A stretch of DNA of 64,000 bases from DASPWW01 sp963803425 (lineage in GTDB: Bacteria; Actinomycetota; Thermoleophilia; Solirubrobacterales; 70-9). The stretch lies in the NCBI GenBank assembly GCA_963803425.1, contig CAWDMA010000001.1, forward strand, positions 1,612,001-1,676,000, written 5' to 3'. This document shows positions 41,296-49,594 of this stretch, in pieces. Each line of letters starts with the position of its first letter. Position 1 is the stretch's first letter. Under the pieces are notes generated by a model that was not told the origin of the DNA, made no database searches, and saw nothing but the letters and a program-made list of their open reading frames with translations. The translations under genes were made by a program, and so were the position numbers.

Positions 41296-41607
41296 CTAGC
41301 TGGGAACCGCCGCGGAGGCTAACTCTAGCGGCACGGTCCGGAGACCAGCCTCGACTTCGGCATGGCAGTTCGCACAGATCAGCGCGCATTTCTTGACCTC
41401 CGCACGCACCTCTTCCAGTGCCCGGGTAATGCCCCGCTCAGACACCCCGAAGGCCTTCCTCTTCGGATCGAGACGGTGAAACTCGAGCGCGACGAACGAC
41501 GCGTCGTAGCCGCACAGCTGACACCTGCCGCCGGCTTCCTCTACCAGCAACTGCTTCACCTTCCGACGTCTGCGCGAGACGGCGCCTCCGCTCGACAGCG
41601 CTTGCAA
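41296..41607 (-). CDS. HNH-type endonuclease-like protein
   Basis: The 103-aa product has the zinc-knuckle HNH layout: CQLCGYD, then VALEFHRLDPKRKAFG for the H-N-H core, and CALICANCHAEVEAGL. The TTG start is uncertain; the N-terminus is basic (RRRRKVKQ). Its neighbours are a tRNA and an IS remnant, so this is probably a mobile-element-type nuclease. It could be free-standing or the relic of a larger protein. Confidence 0.75.
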   Translation of the reverse strand: MQALSSGGAVSRRRRKVKQLLVEEAGGRCQLCGYDASFVALEFHRLDPKRKAFGVSERGITRALEEVRAEVKKCALICANCHAEVEAGLRTVPLELASAAVPS

Positions 41608-41970
41608 CGGGCGCGGAGCTCGGCGCCGACAATCGATGAGCGGGCCTGCCTGGAGTACCTAGAGCACCTGCGCTGGCCGCAGGGCTTCCGCTGCCCGCTC
41701 TGCAACAGGGACACGTACTGGTGGACACGGCGCGGCCTGCTCGTCTGCCGGGCCTGCGAGCGACAGACCCACGTCCATCGGATCGCCGGCCTCGTCAAGC
41801 GATGGCTCCTCGGGACCTACCAGGGGTCGGTCCAGCCGCGCCAGCTCGACGACTACCTCGACGAGTACTGCTTCCGGTTCAACCGCCGCTAGTCGAGGCA
41901 CCGCGGGATGCTCTTCTACCGCCTGCTCCAGGAGGTAGTTGCTACGGAGCCGATCCCACTGAATAAGATC
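41608..41970 (+). mobile_element. IS1595-family transposase remnant, catalytic core deleted
   Basis: The reading runs IDERACLEYLEHLRWPQGFR, CPLCNRDTYWWTRRGLLVCR and ACERQTHV, the zinc-ribbon N-terminus of IS1595/ISXO2 transposases. It then passes straight to HRIAGLVKRWLLGTYQGSVQ and YLDEYCFRFNRR, which is the C-terminal end. The DDE core of about 150 residues is missing. A stop at 41890-41892 breaks the tail, which carries on in the same frame as SRHRGMLFYRLLQEVV. No terminal inverted repeats could be located. It is inactive. Confidence 0.75.
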
Positions 41971-42174
41971 GAGGGCGGGCACGTCGGACGCAGCCGTCAC
42001 CCGCCCTCCGTGGCTACGACCAGGACGCCCTGAGGCCTGACCGGGGCAGAGCGCACCAACTCGATGCGCAGAACCACGAGGCTGTGCCGATTGCGCCCAG
42101 GCGTCTGGTATACACGGTGCGGTCCGGCGCAGGGGATCGGCGGGGGCACGGACAGCAACAGGAGGAGGGATCAT

Positions 42175-42858
42175 ATGAGGCACGGAATAGGTGCCTGGCG
42201 CGGGAGGGTAGCGGCCATCGTGGTGATGATCGCGACGGTGGTGGTAGTGATCCCGGCCAGCGCCCAGGCGGCGACCTCACTCAGTCTGAGCCTGGAACCA
42301 ACGGCTCCGCAGACCGGCAAGCCGTTCGATCTGATCGCAACGGGCTTCCAGGATTTGCCAGCGGAGCAACAGGACGGGCTCTCCGACTACGGGTCCGGGG
42401 TCTGGGCGATCGCGCCCGGTCAGAGTTCGTGCGCATCGAACGCGAACCTGGAGACGGCCAAGCCGGATGTGATCTACCACAACAGCCTGTTCATCTATCA
42501 GGGTCCGTTTGAGAGGCGGCTGACGATCGACGGCTTCGAGAACCGGCCCTACAACGAGGGCAGCGGTTTGGCGACCGGCAAGTACCACGCCTGCGGCTAC
42601 CTCTACCAGGACGTCAACGACACCTCTTCCACGGCTCCCGTCGCTCGGGCGCGGCTCGATTTCACGGTCGGCGGGACGTGCGAGACGGCGACCGCGGCCG
42701 AGCAGAAGGCCGCCACGCAGCAGAAGAAGGCCAAGAAGAAGGCCAAGAAGGCCAAGAAGTCGGGCAACAAGAAGAAGGCCAAGAAGGCCAAGAAGAAGCT
42801 CAAGAAGAAGAAGAAGGCCCTGAAGTCGGCGGCGGCGGACCGCGAAGCCCTCTGCTGA
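42175..42858 (+). CDS. Secreted protein with long lysine-rich C-terminal tail
   Basis: The 227-aa product starts at ATG 42175 after GGAGGAGGG. It has a signal peptide (VAAIVVMIATVVVVIPASAQ) and a beta-rich body of about 150 residues with four Cys (SCASN, HACGY, GTCET and the final C). The last 50 residues are nearly all Lys, Ala and Asn (units such as KKAKKKAKKAKK). I know no function for the body. The tail should bind acidic polymers such as teichoic acids or DNA. A 13-bp hairpin follows. Confidence 0.7.
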   Translation: MRHGIGAWRGRVAAIVVMIATVVVVIPASAQAATSLSLSLEPTAPQTGKPFDLIATGFQDLPAEQQDGLSDYGSGVWAIAPGQSSCASNANLETAKPDVIYHNSLFIYQGPFERRLTIDGFENRPYNEGSGLATGKYHACGYLYQDVNDTSSTAPVARARLDFTVGGTCETATAAEQKAATQQKKAKKKAKKAKKSGNKKKAKKAKKKLKKKKKALKSAAADREALC

Positions 42859-42868
42859 GGGTCGGAGC

Positions 42869-42904
42869 CGGCGCCCGCGCGGACAAGGCTTCGCGCGGGC
42901 GCCG
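42869..42904 (+). terminator. 13-bp hairpin terminator after the Lys-rich protein gene
   Basis: CGGCGCCCGCGCG (42869-42881) pairs with 42892-42904 around a 10-base loop, beginning ten bases past the TGA. No T run follows. Confidence 0.6.
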
Positions 42905-43070
42905 CTTCGGTCCAGACCAGCAGGCGCGCCAGGCGCGTGCCGTTGAGATGGCCGCCTGACGCCCCCGTCCCGCAGTTGTTAGGTGGCCCGACCGGGATCA
43001 GTGAGTGTCGCTTGCGTATCGGCTCCCCAGCATTGCTGGAGCAAAGTGGATACCCCTTTGCACACGTTCG

Positions 43071-44858
43071 CTACTCGGAGCCGCTCGTCTCCCAGTGCGC
43101 AATCCGCTCCGCGATCTCCGCGCGGCGGCGCTGCAGCTCCACCGGCGGGTCGCCGTCGCCATTCTGCGCGGCGGCGATTTGGTCCTCGACGAGCGCCTGC
43201 TCCAGCTGCAGGAAGTTGAGCTCCATCGCATCGCGCGACCCGGGCTCGCGGTCGGACGCCATCACGAGCTGGGTGACCAGCGACCGGAGCTCCTCGTCCT
43301 CGCGCGGAAGGCCGGTCATCGGGTCGTCTAGGTGGGCGCGGGTCCACTCCAGCGTCCGGGCGCTGAGCGGCGAGGACATGTGCTCGGGCGTGAGTCGGTC
43401 GATGAACTCGCGGCCCTGCGCGGGCGACCCGATGCACATCGCAATCAGCGCCCGCTCCCGACGCTCCCGCGAGCTCAGCATCCTCGGCGCCTCCGGCTTG
43501 CGCTCGGGAGCGCGCCGCTCCGGCGCCGGCGCGGCCGCCGCCTCCCCGCCCGCGCTCCCCTCGCGCTCCACCCGCCGCGTCACCAGCCCCGGGTCCGTGT
43601 CGAGCCGATCGGCGACCTTGCGGACGAGCTCCTGGCGTGCGACCGAGTCGGGATCCATCGCGGCGAGCACCGGAGCGACCTCGTCGAGCGCGCGGTCGCG
43701 CGCCGTCGGCGAGCCGAGGTCGGCCCGGCCCAGCGCCGCCTCCACCTGGAACACCGGCAGGTCGACCGCGGCCTCGATCAGCCCGGCGATCCGGTCGGGC
43801 GAGTCTCCGGCGAGCATGTCGGCGGGGTCCTCGCCGGTCGGCATCGCCGCCACCCGGAGCCGCATCCGGCGCGCACCGGCCACCCGCTGCGCCCGGATCA
43901 TCGCGTCCTCCCCCGCCCTGTCGGCGTCCATCGCCAGCACCACCTGCTCGGCGTGCCCCGACAGCAGCGCCAGCTGGTCGGGTGTGATCGCCGTTCCCAT
44001 CACCGCCACCGACTCCTCGACGCCGGCCTGGTGGAGCGCCAGCACGTCGGTGTAGCCCTCCACGACCACCGCCCGCCCCCGCTTCGCGATCGCGGCGCGG
44101 GCTCGGTCTATCCCGAACAGCGTCCGGCTCTTCTTGTAGAGGTCGCCCTCCGGCGAGTTCAGGTACTTGGGGCCCTTCGCGTCCGCCCCCATCGATCTGG
44201 CGCCGAAGCCCAGCGCCCGCCCCCTCGGGTCGCGCACCGGGAACGTGATCCGCGCCCGGAACCGGTCGTAGAACCCGCCCTGGCGCCCCTTCTGGATCAG
44301 GCCCGCCGCCTGCATCTCCTGGACCGAGAACCCCGCCCGCTGGCCCCGCGTCAGCACCTGGTCCCACGCGCTCGGCGCGAACCCGACCCCGAACGCCCGC
44401 ATCACCTCCTCACCCAACCCGCGGCCGGCGAGGTACTCGCGCGCCTTGGCCGCCTTCGGCGACTCCCACAGGAAGGACACGTAGAACCCGGCGGTTCGCT
44501 CCAGCAGCACCGACAGCCGCTCCCGCCGGCGGCGCGCCTCCTCCGCCCGCGGGTCGTCCTGCTCTCGCTCCACCTCCACCCCGTAGCGCTCCCCGAGCTG
44601 CTCCACCGCCTCGGGGAACGTCAGACCCTCCTTCTCCTCGACGAACCGGAAGACGTCACCGCCCGCCTCACACCCGAAGCAGTAGTAGAGCTTCTCGCGC
44701 GGGTCGACCGAGAACGACGGCGTCCGCTCCTCATGGAACGGGCACAGGCCCGTGAACCGCTCTCCCTGACGGCGCAGCTCGGTGTGCGCCGAGACCACCT
44801 CGACCATGTCGGTGGCGTCCTTCACCCGCTCCACGGTCTGTGCCGAGAACCTCGCCAC
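43071..44858 (-). CDS. dnaG: DNA primase DnaG
   Basis: The 595-aa primase makes RNA primers at the replication fork. Zinc-binding N-terminus GLCPFHEERTPSFSVDPREK with YYCFGCEAGGDVF. Toprim core VVVEGYTDVLALHQAGVEES and VLAMDADRAGEDAMIRAQR with the acidic metal ligands. C-terminal helicase-binding part PEHMSSPLSARTLEWTRAHL. GTG 44858 overlaps the dgt TAG by one base. Confidence 0.96.
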   Translation of the reverse strand: MARFSAQTVERVKDATDMVEVVSAHTELRRQGERFTGLCPFHEERTPSFSVDPREKLYYCFGCEAGGDVFRFVEEKEGLTFPEAVEQLGERYGVEVEREQDDPRAEEARRRRERLSVLLERTAGFYVSFLWESPKAAKAREYLAGRGLGEEVMRAFGVGFAPSAWDQVLTRGQRAGFSVQEMQAAGLIQKGRQGGFYDRFRARITFPVRDPRGRALGFGARSMGADAKGPKYLNSPEGDLYKKSRTLFGIDRARAAIAKRGRAVVVEGYTDVLALHQAGVEESVAVMGTAITPDQLALLSGHAEQVVLAMDADRAGEDAMIRAQRVAGARRMRLRVAAMPTGEDPADMLAGDSPDRIAGLIEAAVDLPVFQVEAALGRADLGSPTARDRALDEVAPVLAAMDPDSVARQELVRKVADRLDTDPGLVTRRVEREGSAGGEAAAAPAPERRAPERKPEAPRMLSSRERRERALIAMCIGSPAQGREFIDRLTPEHMSSPLSARTLEWTRAHLDDPMTGLPREDEELRSLVTQLVMASDREPGSRDAMELNFLQLEQALVEDQIAAAQNGDGDPPVELQRRRAEIAERIAHWETSGSE

Positions 44859-45889
44859 TACAGCCTGGACTCCTCGGGCAGGGCGAGCCGCTTAAACGCC
44901 GCGATGCAGTACCGGTCGGTCATGCCCGCGAGGTAATCGGTCACCCGCTGCACCGGGTCGGCGCCGGGGCTCGTGTCGGGGACGTCGGCCGGGTGGTCCA
45001 TGTAGTGGTCGAACAGCCCCCTGACCGTGCGCTCCACGCGCTCGTGCTCGCTTCGCGCCTCGGCCCCGAGGTAGACGCGCTCGAACATGAACTCACGCAG
45101 ACGCGCCATCGCGCCGCCGACCTCGTCTGACTGCGCGATCTCGCCACCCTCCCGGGAGTGCTCGACCATGTCGCGAACCAGCGTGTCGATCCGTCGCGAG
45201 CCCGTATCTCCGAGCAGCTCTATCTCCGCCGGCGGCAGGTCGTCGGGCTCGATGATCCCGGCGCGGAGCGCATCGTCGATGTCATGGTTGATGTAGGCGA
45301 CGCGATCGACCAGCCGGACCACCCGGCCCTCCAGAGTGGCCGGCAGGTCGCTCCCGGTGTGGTTGAGGATCCCGTCGCGGACCGGCTCCGTCAGGTTCAG
45401 GCCCTGCCCGCCGCGCTCGAGGGCGTCTACGACCCGCAGCGAGTGGCGGTTGTGACGAAACCGCCGCCCGGCGCTCTCCCGCACCGCCTCGTCGAGGACC
45501 TCCTCCCCGATGTGCCCGAACGGCGGGTGCCCCAGGTCGTGCCCCAGCCCGATCGCCTCGGTCAGGTCCTCGTTCAGGCCGAGCGCGCGAGCCACCGTGC
45601 GCGAGATGCCGCACGCCTCGATCGTGTGGGTGAGCCGGGTCCGGTAGTGGTCGCCCGCGGGGGCGATGAACACCTGGGTCTTGTGCATCAGGCGCCGAAA
45701 CGCCTTCGAGTGCACGATCCGGTCGCGGTCGCGCTGGAAGGGCGTCCGAACCGGGCTGTCCGGCTCCTCCTCGCGCCGCAGCGCGGGGTAGGAGGGCGTG
45801 GCCGGCTCCCACAGGTACTCACGCTCCCAGGCTCGCGTTCGCTCCGCGAAGGAGCGGCCCGCGGCACCCGCGGTCTTCGCGACGCTCAC
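44858..45889 (-). CDS. dgt: Deoxyguanosinetriphosphate triphosphohydrolase-like protein
   Basis: The 343-aa HD-domain protein removes triphosphate from dNTPs. RIVHSKAFRRLMHKTQVF, the metal-binding THTIEACGISR and GLGHDLGHPPFGHIGEEVLD (H-D pair), and VDRVAYINHDIDDAL are the family motifs. The order dgt then dnaG is usual in actinobacteria and may link dNTP pools to replication. The gene is at the upper end of a compact pair. Confidence 0.92.
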   Translation of the reverse strand: MSVAKTAGAAGRSFAERTRAWEREYLWEPATPSYPALRREEEPDSPVRTPFQRDRDRIVHSKAFRRLMHKTQVFIAPAGDHYRTRLTHTIEACGISRTVARALGLNEDLTEAIGLGHDLGHPPFGHIGEEVLDEAVRESAGRRFRHNRHSLRVVDALERGGQGLNLTEPVRDGILNHTGSDLPATLEGRVVRLVDRVAYINHDIDDALRAGIIEPDDLPPAEIELLGDTGSRRIDTLVRDMVEHSREGGEIAQSDEVGGAMARLREFMFERVYLGAEARSEHERVERTVRGLFDHYMDHPADVPDTSPGADPVQRVTDYLAGMTDRYCIAAFKRLALPEESRL

Positions 45890-45925
45890 CCCGGTCAGTG
45901 TACGCGCGGTGCTGGCGCGAACCGG

Positions 45926-46960
45926 CTATCCGCCGGCGAGGTCGAAGCTCAGCGTGATCGTCTCGGCGGTGTCGAAGTACTGGGTCGGGGCGTTGGGGTC
46001 GTTGACGGCGTTTGCCACCGCCATGCTTCCGCCCCCGCCGCCGCCGCCGCTGGTATCCAGGTTTCCTCCCTGGCATCCCTCACCGGCGGCTCCGCCGCCG
46101 TAGCCGCCTCCGCCGGCACCTCCGTGCTTGCCGTACGTCTTGCCGCCGTCGCCGTCGCCGCCCTGGCTCGGCCAGTCCTCGGCATCCGGGTCCACCGCGT
46201 CGATGTTGCTCCACGGGACCGGATTCAGGCTGCTCCCCACCGCGCCACCGAACCCGCCGTACCCGTTCTTGCCGGGGTAGCCGTCGCCGTTGGTCGTGCC
46301 CCCGCCGCCGTCTCCGTTCGCGTTGCCGCCGCGGCCGTCTTCGTAACCCTGCCCGTCGCCGCCCGCGCCCGTTGCGGCGCTGTTCGTCGCGATCGCGACG
46401 CCGCCGTCACCGCCCTTGCCCGAGTCGCAAGAGCCACCTCCCCCACCTCCCGAGCCGCCGGCAACCACGAGCACCCCGTCGGAGGAGCCGGAGAGCTGCG
46501 TCGTGGAGACGACGCTCGAAGACCCGCCCTGCCCGCCGGTGCCGGTCGAATTGTTGTGGGTCCCGTTCTGACCCACGTACAGGTAGAGCGTCTCATCCTG
46601 GAGCGCCTCCACCTTCGAGACGGTGATCGCGTATCCGGCCCTGCCGCCCTGCTTGGTCCCGCCCTCGCCGCTCGAGGCCTGGATCCACACCGGCGTGCTG
46701 GAGTCGACCTGGTTCCCCGAGTTCCCCTGGTTGACCTGGTCCACGAGCTCCGAGAAGTCCACGGCGGCGCTGACCTGCCACGTGCACGCGGTCGCGTTCT
46801 GACCCGAGACCTGACCGCATTGGAAGAGGGGCTGGCTGGCGTCGTCGGCGTCCGCCGGTGCGTCGTCCTCAGGGTCGAGCAGGTCGAACGCGAGCGCGAT
46901 CGCAAGCGCGACGAGGAAGATCCCCGCAAGCCCCGCAAGCACGTGCCTCAACCGCGGCAT
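45926..46960 (-). CDS. Glycine-rich secreted protein (copy 1)
   Basis: The 344-aa product has a membrane or signal segment (VLAGLAGIFLVALAIALAF), an N-terminal beta-domain with two Cys (FQCGQVSGQNATACTWQVSA), and a second motif VDSSTPVWIQASSGEGG. A glycine-rich region of about 190 residues contains SSSVVSTTQLSGSSDGVLVV-type strands, then TGAGGDGQGYEDGRGGNANG. The end ITLSFDLAGG is shared with copy 2. The layout resembles glycine-rich cell-surface domains that form polyproline-II bundles. Function unknown. Confidence 0.65.
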   Translation of the reverse strand: MPRLRHVLAGLAGIFLVALAIALAFDLLDPEDDAPADADDASQPLFQCGQVSGQNATACTWQVSAAVDFSELVDQVNQGNSGNQVDSSTPVWIQASSGEGGTKQGGRAGYAITVSKVEALQDETLYLYVGQNGTHNNSTGTGGQGGSSSVVSTTQLSGSSDGVLVVAGGSGGGGGGSCDSGKGGDGGVAIATNSAATGAGGDGQGYEDGRGGNANGDGGGGTTNGDGYPGKNGYGGFGGAVGSSLNPVPWSNIDAVDPDAEDWPSQGGDGDGGKTYGKHGGAGGGGYGGGAAGEGCQGGNLDTSGGGGGGGSMAVANAVNDPNAPTQYFDTAETITLSFDLAGG

Positions 46961-46962
46961 CG

Positions 46963-47988
46963 CTACCCCGAGCCCTGTCCGCCGCCGCCGAGATCGAACG
47001 TCAGCGTGATCACCTCGTGGTTGTCCACGTAAGCCGCCGGCGCCGCCGGATCCTCGACCGCGTTCGCGACCGCGTAGCTCCCGCCGCCACCTCCGCCGCC
47101 GGACGCCTTGGTCCCGCCGCTGGGGCAGGCCAGCGCGGCGCCGCCGCCGCCGTATCCACCGCCGCCCGCGCCCCCGCCGCCGTCGGAGTTCGACGCACCC
47201 TCACCCTCGGTCCAATCCGACGCGTTCGGGTCCACCGCGTCGACGTCGTTCCAGCCAAGGGGAGCGAGCCCCTTGCCCACACCCCCGCCCAAGCCGCCGG
47301 AGCCGTTGCTCCCGCCACCGCCGTGTCCGCTGCCCCCGTTTCCGTCGCCGCCGTAGCCGTGCCGGCTGCCGCTGCCGTCCTCGCCGGCGCCCGTTGCCTC
47401 GCTCTGGGTGGCGATCGCGACCCCGCCGTCGCCTCCCTTCCCGGCGTCGCCGAAGGTGCACTCCTGCCCGCTGCCGCCGGACCCGCCGGCGATCACGAGC
47501 ACCCCGTCGGTCGACTGGGAGAGCTGAGTCGTGGAGACGATGCTGGAGGAGCCGCCCTGCCCCCCGCCGCCCGTGGCGCGGGTGCCGTTCTCGCCGACGT
47601 ACATGTAGAGGGTGTCGCCGTCGAGCTTTTGGGGCGTCGAGACGGTGATCGCGTACCCGGCCCTCGAGTCGGTGCTCTTGGTGCTGCCCCCGATCCCGCT
47701 CGAGGCCTGCACCCACACGGGCGTGTCCGAGGTGATCTGGACGTCACCGAGCGTCCCGTTGAGCTCGTCCACCAGATCGGAGAAGGAGACGGTGCTGCTC
47801 TGCTGCCACACGCACGCGACCAGCGAGTTGCCCGAGACCGTTTCCTGGTCGCATTGCAGGTTCGGCCCCGGTTCGGGTCCGCCCTTCGCGTGCGCCGTCG
47901 GGTCGCCGGGGTCCACGAGCAGGAGCGTGAGCGCGGCAGCGATCACCGTCATGGCACAAATCCCGCCTACCAGATGCCTTCCCTGCAC
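46963..47988 (-). CDS. Glycine-rich secreted protein (copy 2)
   Basis: The 341-aa paralogue of copy 1 lies two bases upstream of it. Shared blocks include AVANAVEDPAAPAAYVDNHE against AVANAVNDPNAPTQYFDTAE, AGYAITVS, TLYMYVGENGT against TLYLYVGQNGT, and PWSNIDAVDP-like LGWNDVDAVDPNASDW. Signal segment GGICAMTVIAAALTLLLVDP. The pair arose by tandem duplication and is probably co-transcribed. No catalytic residues are visible. Confidence 0.65.
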   Translation of the reverse strand: MQGRHLVGGICAMTVIAAALTLLLVDPGDPTAHAKGGPEPGPNLQCDQETVSGNSLVACVWQQSSTVSFSDLVDELNGTLGDVQITSDTPVWVQASSGIGGSTKSTDSRAGYAITVSTPQKLDGDTLYMYVGENGTRATGGGGQGGSSSIVSTTQLSQSTDGVLVIAGGSGGSGQECTFGDAGKGGDGGVAIATQSEATGAGEDGSGSRHGYGGDGNGGSGHGGGGSNGSGGLGGGVGKGLAPLGWNDVDAVDPNASDWTEGEGASNSDGGGGAGGGGYGGGGAALACPSGGTKASGGGGGGGSYAVANAVEDPAAPAAYVDNHEVITLTFDLGGGGQGSG

Positions 47989-48034
47989 TGAGGGGCGGAG
48001 TCTAAACGGCGGGCTGGCCGGCTAGGGTGAACGC

Positions 48035-48787
48035 GTGCCTACCGCGCTCGTAACCGGCGCATCGTCGGGGATCGGCGAGCAGTTCGCCCGGCAGCTCTCC
48101 GAGCGCGGGTACGAGCTGATCCTGGTCGCGCGCCGCGCCGACCGCCTGCAGCGGCTCGCGGGCGAGCTCCCCGGCATCCATCACGACCTGGTCTGCGATC
48201 TCGCGGACGAGGCCGCCTCGCTCCCGGCCCGGGTCTCCGAGCTGGGGCTCGAGGTCGACCTGCTCGTCAACAGCGCCGGGTTCGGCATGTACGGGAAGTT
48301 CACCGACCTCGACCCCAGCCGGGACGCAGAGCAGGTCCGTCTCAACTGCGAGGCGGTCGTCACCCTCACCCACGCCTTCCTGCCGGCGATGGTCGAGCGC
48401 GGGCGGGGCGGGGTGATCACGGTCGCCTCGACCGCCGGCATGCAGCCGATCCCCTACGAGGCGGTGTACGCCGCCAGCAAGGCGTTCGCGCTCAGCTTCA
48501 CCGAGGCGCTGCATGAGGAGCTTCGCGACACCGGCGTGCGGATGCTCGCCGTCAACCCGGGGCCGGTCCCGACCGAATGGCAGGAGGTCGCCGGTCACAG
48601 CTCCGCCGGCGTCGTCCCGGGGCAGATCGACGCCGAGCAGGTCGTGCGCGAGTCGCTCGACGCCTACGACAAGGGCCGCCGCTCGATCGTTCCCGGCACC
48701 CGGATGCGGTGGTTCATGCGCGCCACCCGGGCGCCGCGCCCGCTGCAGCTCCGGGTCACGGAGCGCCTGTACCGGCCGCGCGACTGA
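48035..48787 (+). CDS. Short-chain dehydrogenase/reductase (SDR)
   Basis: The 250-aa product has TGASSGIGEQFARQLSERGY for NAD(P), an SAGFG variant of N-N-A-G (LLVNSAGFGMYGKFTD), Ser in VASTAGMQPIPY and Y-x-x-x-K in AVYAASKAFALSFTEAL. The C-terminal 50 residues are basic (RMRWFMRATRAPRPLQLRVT). It resembles the DltE-like or cell-envelope group of SDRs. Substrate unknown. It is divergent from the glycine-rich protein pair. Confidence 0.9.
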   Translation: MPTALVTGASSGIGEQFARQLSERGYELILVARRADRLQRLAGELPGIHHDLVCDLADEAASLPARVSELGLEVDLLVNSAGFGMYGKFTDLDPSRDAEQVRLNCEAVVTLTHAFLPAMVERGRGGVITVASTAGMQPIPYEAVYAASKAFALSFTEALHEELRDTGVRMLAVNPGPVPTEWQEVAGHSSAGVVPGQIDAEQVVRESLDAYDKGRRSIVPGTRMRWFMRATRAPRPLQLRVTERLYRPRD

Positions 48788-48797
48788 TCGCCCGCGG

Positions 48798-49556
48798 CTA
48801 CGCCGCTCCCCGCAGCCGCACGTGGGCGTGGTGCTCAAGCGTCTCCGAGATCGCGCGCTCTGTCTGGCGCAGCGCGGGTCGATCCGCCGCGGGCGCCTCG
48901 GACAGCGGCCTGCCGAGCGCCTCGACCATGAACCGGTGGGCGTCCGCGGAGATCTCGAACCCCCCGCCCTCGCACGCGCCACACACGACGCCGCCCGCGG
49001 CGCCCGAGAACCCGACCAGCCCGTCGACCTCACCGCAGCGCGCGCACGATGCGAGCTCGGGCGCGAACCCGGCGGCGAGGGCGAGCTTCAAGCGGAATGC
49101 CAGCGCGACCTCAAGAGTCAAGCCCGCCGCGTGCTCCGCTTCGCGTCCGCGCGCGGCGGGGTCACCGGAAGCCTGCGAATCCAGCAGCGCCAGGTAGCGG
49201 CACAGCAGGTTGTACGCGGCGGAGTTCGCCTCCGCGGCATCGAGGAGGCGCAGGACCGCATCGCAGGCGCGGGCCGCAGCGTCGATCGCCGCGCCGCTCT
49301 CGCGCAGGCGCGGGTGCCCCTCCACGGTCTCGGCCGAGGTCACCGTCACGAGCTCGCCCCGCCCCCGGTACAGGACGAGGTTGAGACGGAAGAACGGCTC
49401 CAGCCGACCGCCGAATCGCGACCGCGGCCGCCGCGCCCCCTTCGCGATCGCCCCCACTCTCCCCTCGGTGGAGCTGTACAGGTGCAGCACCCGATCGGCC
49501 TCTCCGAACCGGATGCTGCGCAGGACGACCGCCTCGGTCTTGTAGCTGCGCGACAT
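48798..49556 (-). CDS. recO: DNA repair protein RecO
   Basis: The 252-aa product starts at ATG 49556. The N-terminal OB fold reads YKTEAVVLRSIRFGEADRVL, IAKGARRPRSRFGGRLEPFF, and the C-terminal part has a zinc knuckle (ELASCARCGEVDG and GGVVCGACEGGG). RecO loads RecA on single-stranded DNA with RecR. It follows a NylC-like peptidase gene and other repair genes on the same strand. Confidence 0.92.
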   Translation of the reverse strand: MSRSYKTEAVVLRSIRFGEADRVLHLYSSTEGRVGAIAKGARRPRSRFGGRLEPFFRLNLVLYRGRGELVTVTSAETVEGHPRLRESGAAIDAAARACDAVLRLLDAAEANSAAYNLLCRYLALLDSQASGDPAARGREAEHAAGLTLEVALAFRLKLALAAGFAPELASCARCGEVDGLVGFSGAAGGVVCGACEGGGFEISADAHRFMVEALGRPLSEAPAADRPALRQTERAISETLEHHAHVRLRGAA

Positions 49557-49594
49557 AGCCGACCAACGATGCGCGCGCTGCCGGACGGAATCGT

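Noticed and set aside
41362..41607. + strand frame over the HNH gene leading into the IS1595 relic
   Set aside because: The part before 41608 is the mirror of the HNH gene and has no transposase motif.
43022..43061. Small hairpins (CCAGCA/TGCTGG and GCAAAG/CTTTGC) downstream of dnaG
   Set aside because: Stems of 6 bp or less with no T run; too weak to call a terminator.
46000..47700. Repeated GCCGCC-type strings that look like a repeat array
   Set aside because: They are the coding of Gly-rich protein regions; spacing is irregular and frame is kept, so this is not CRISPR.
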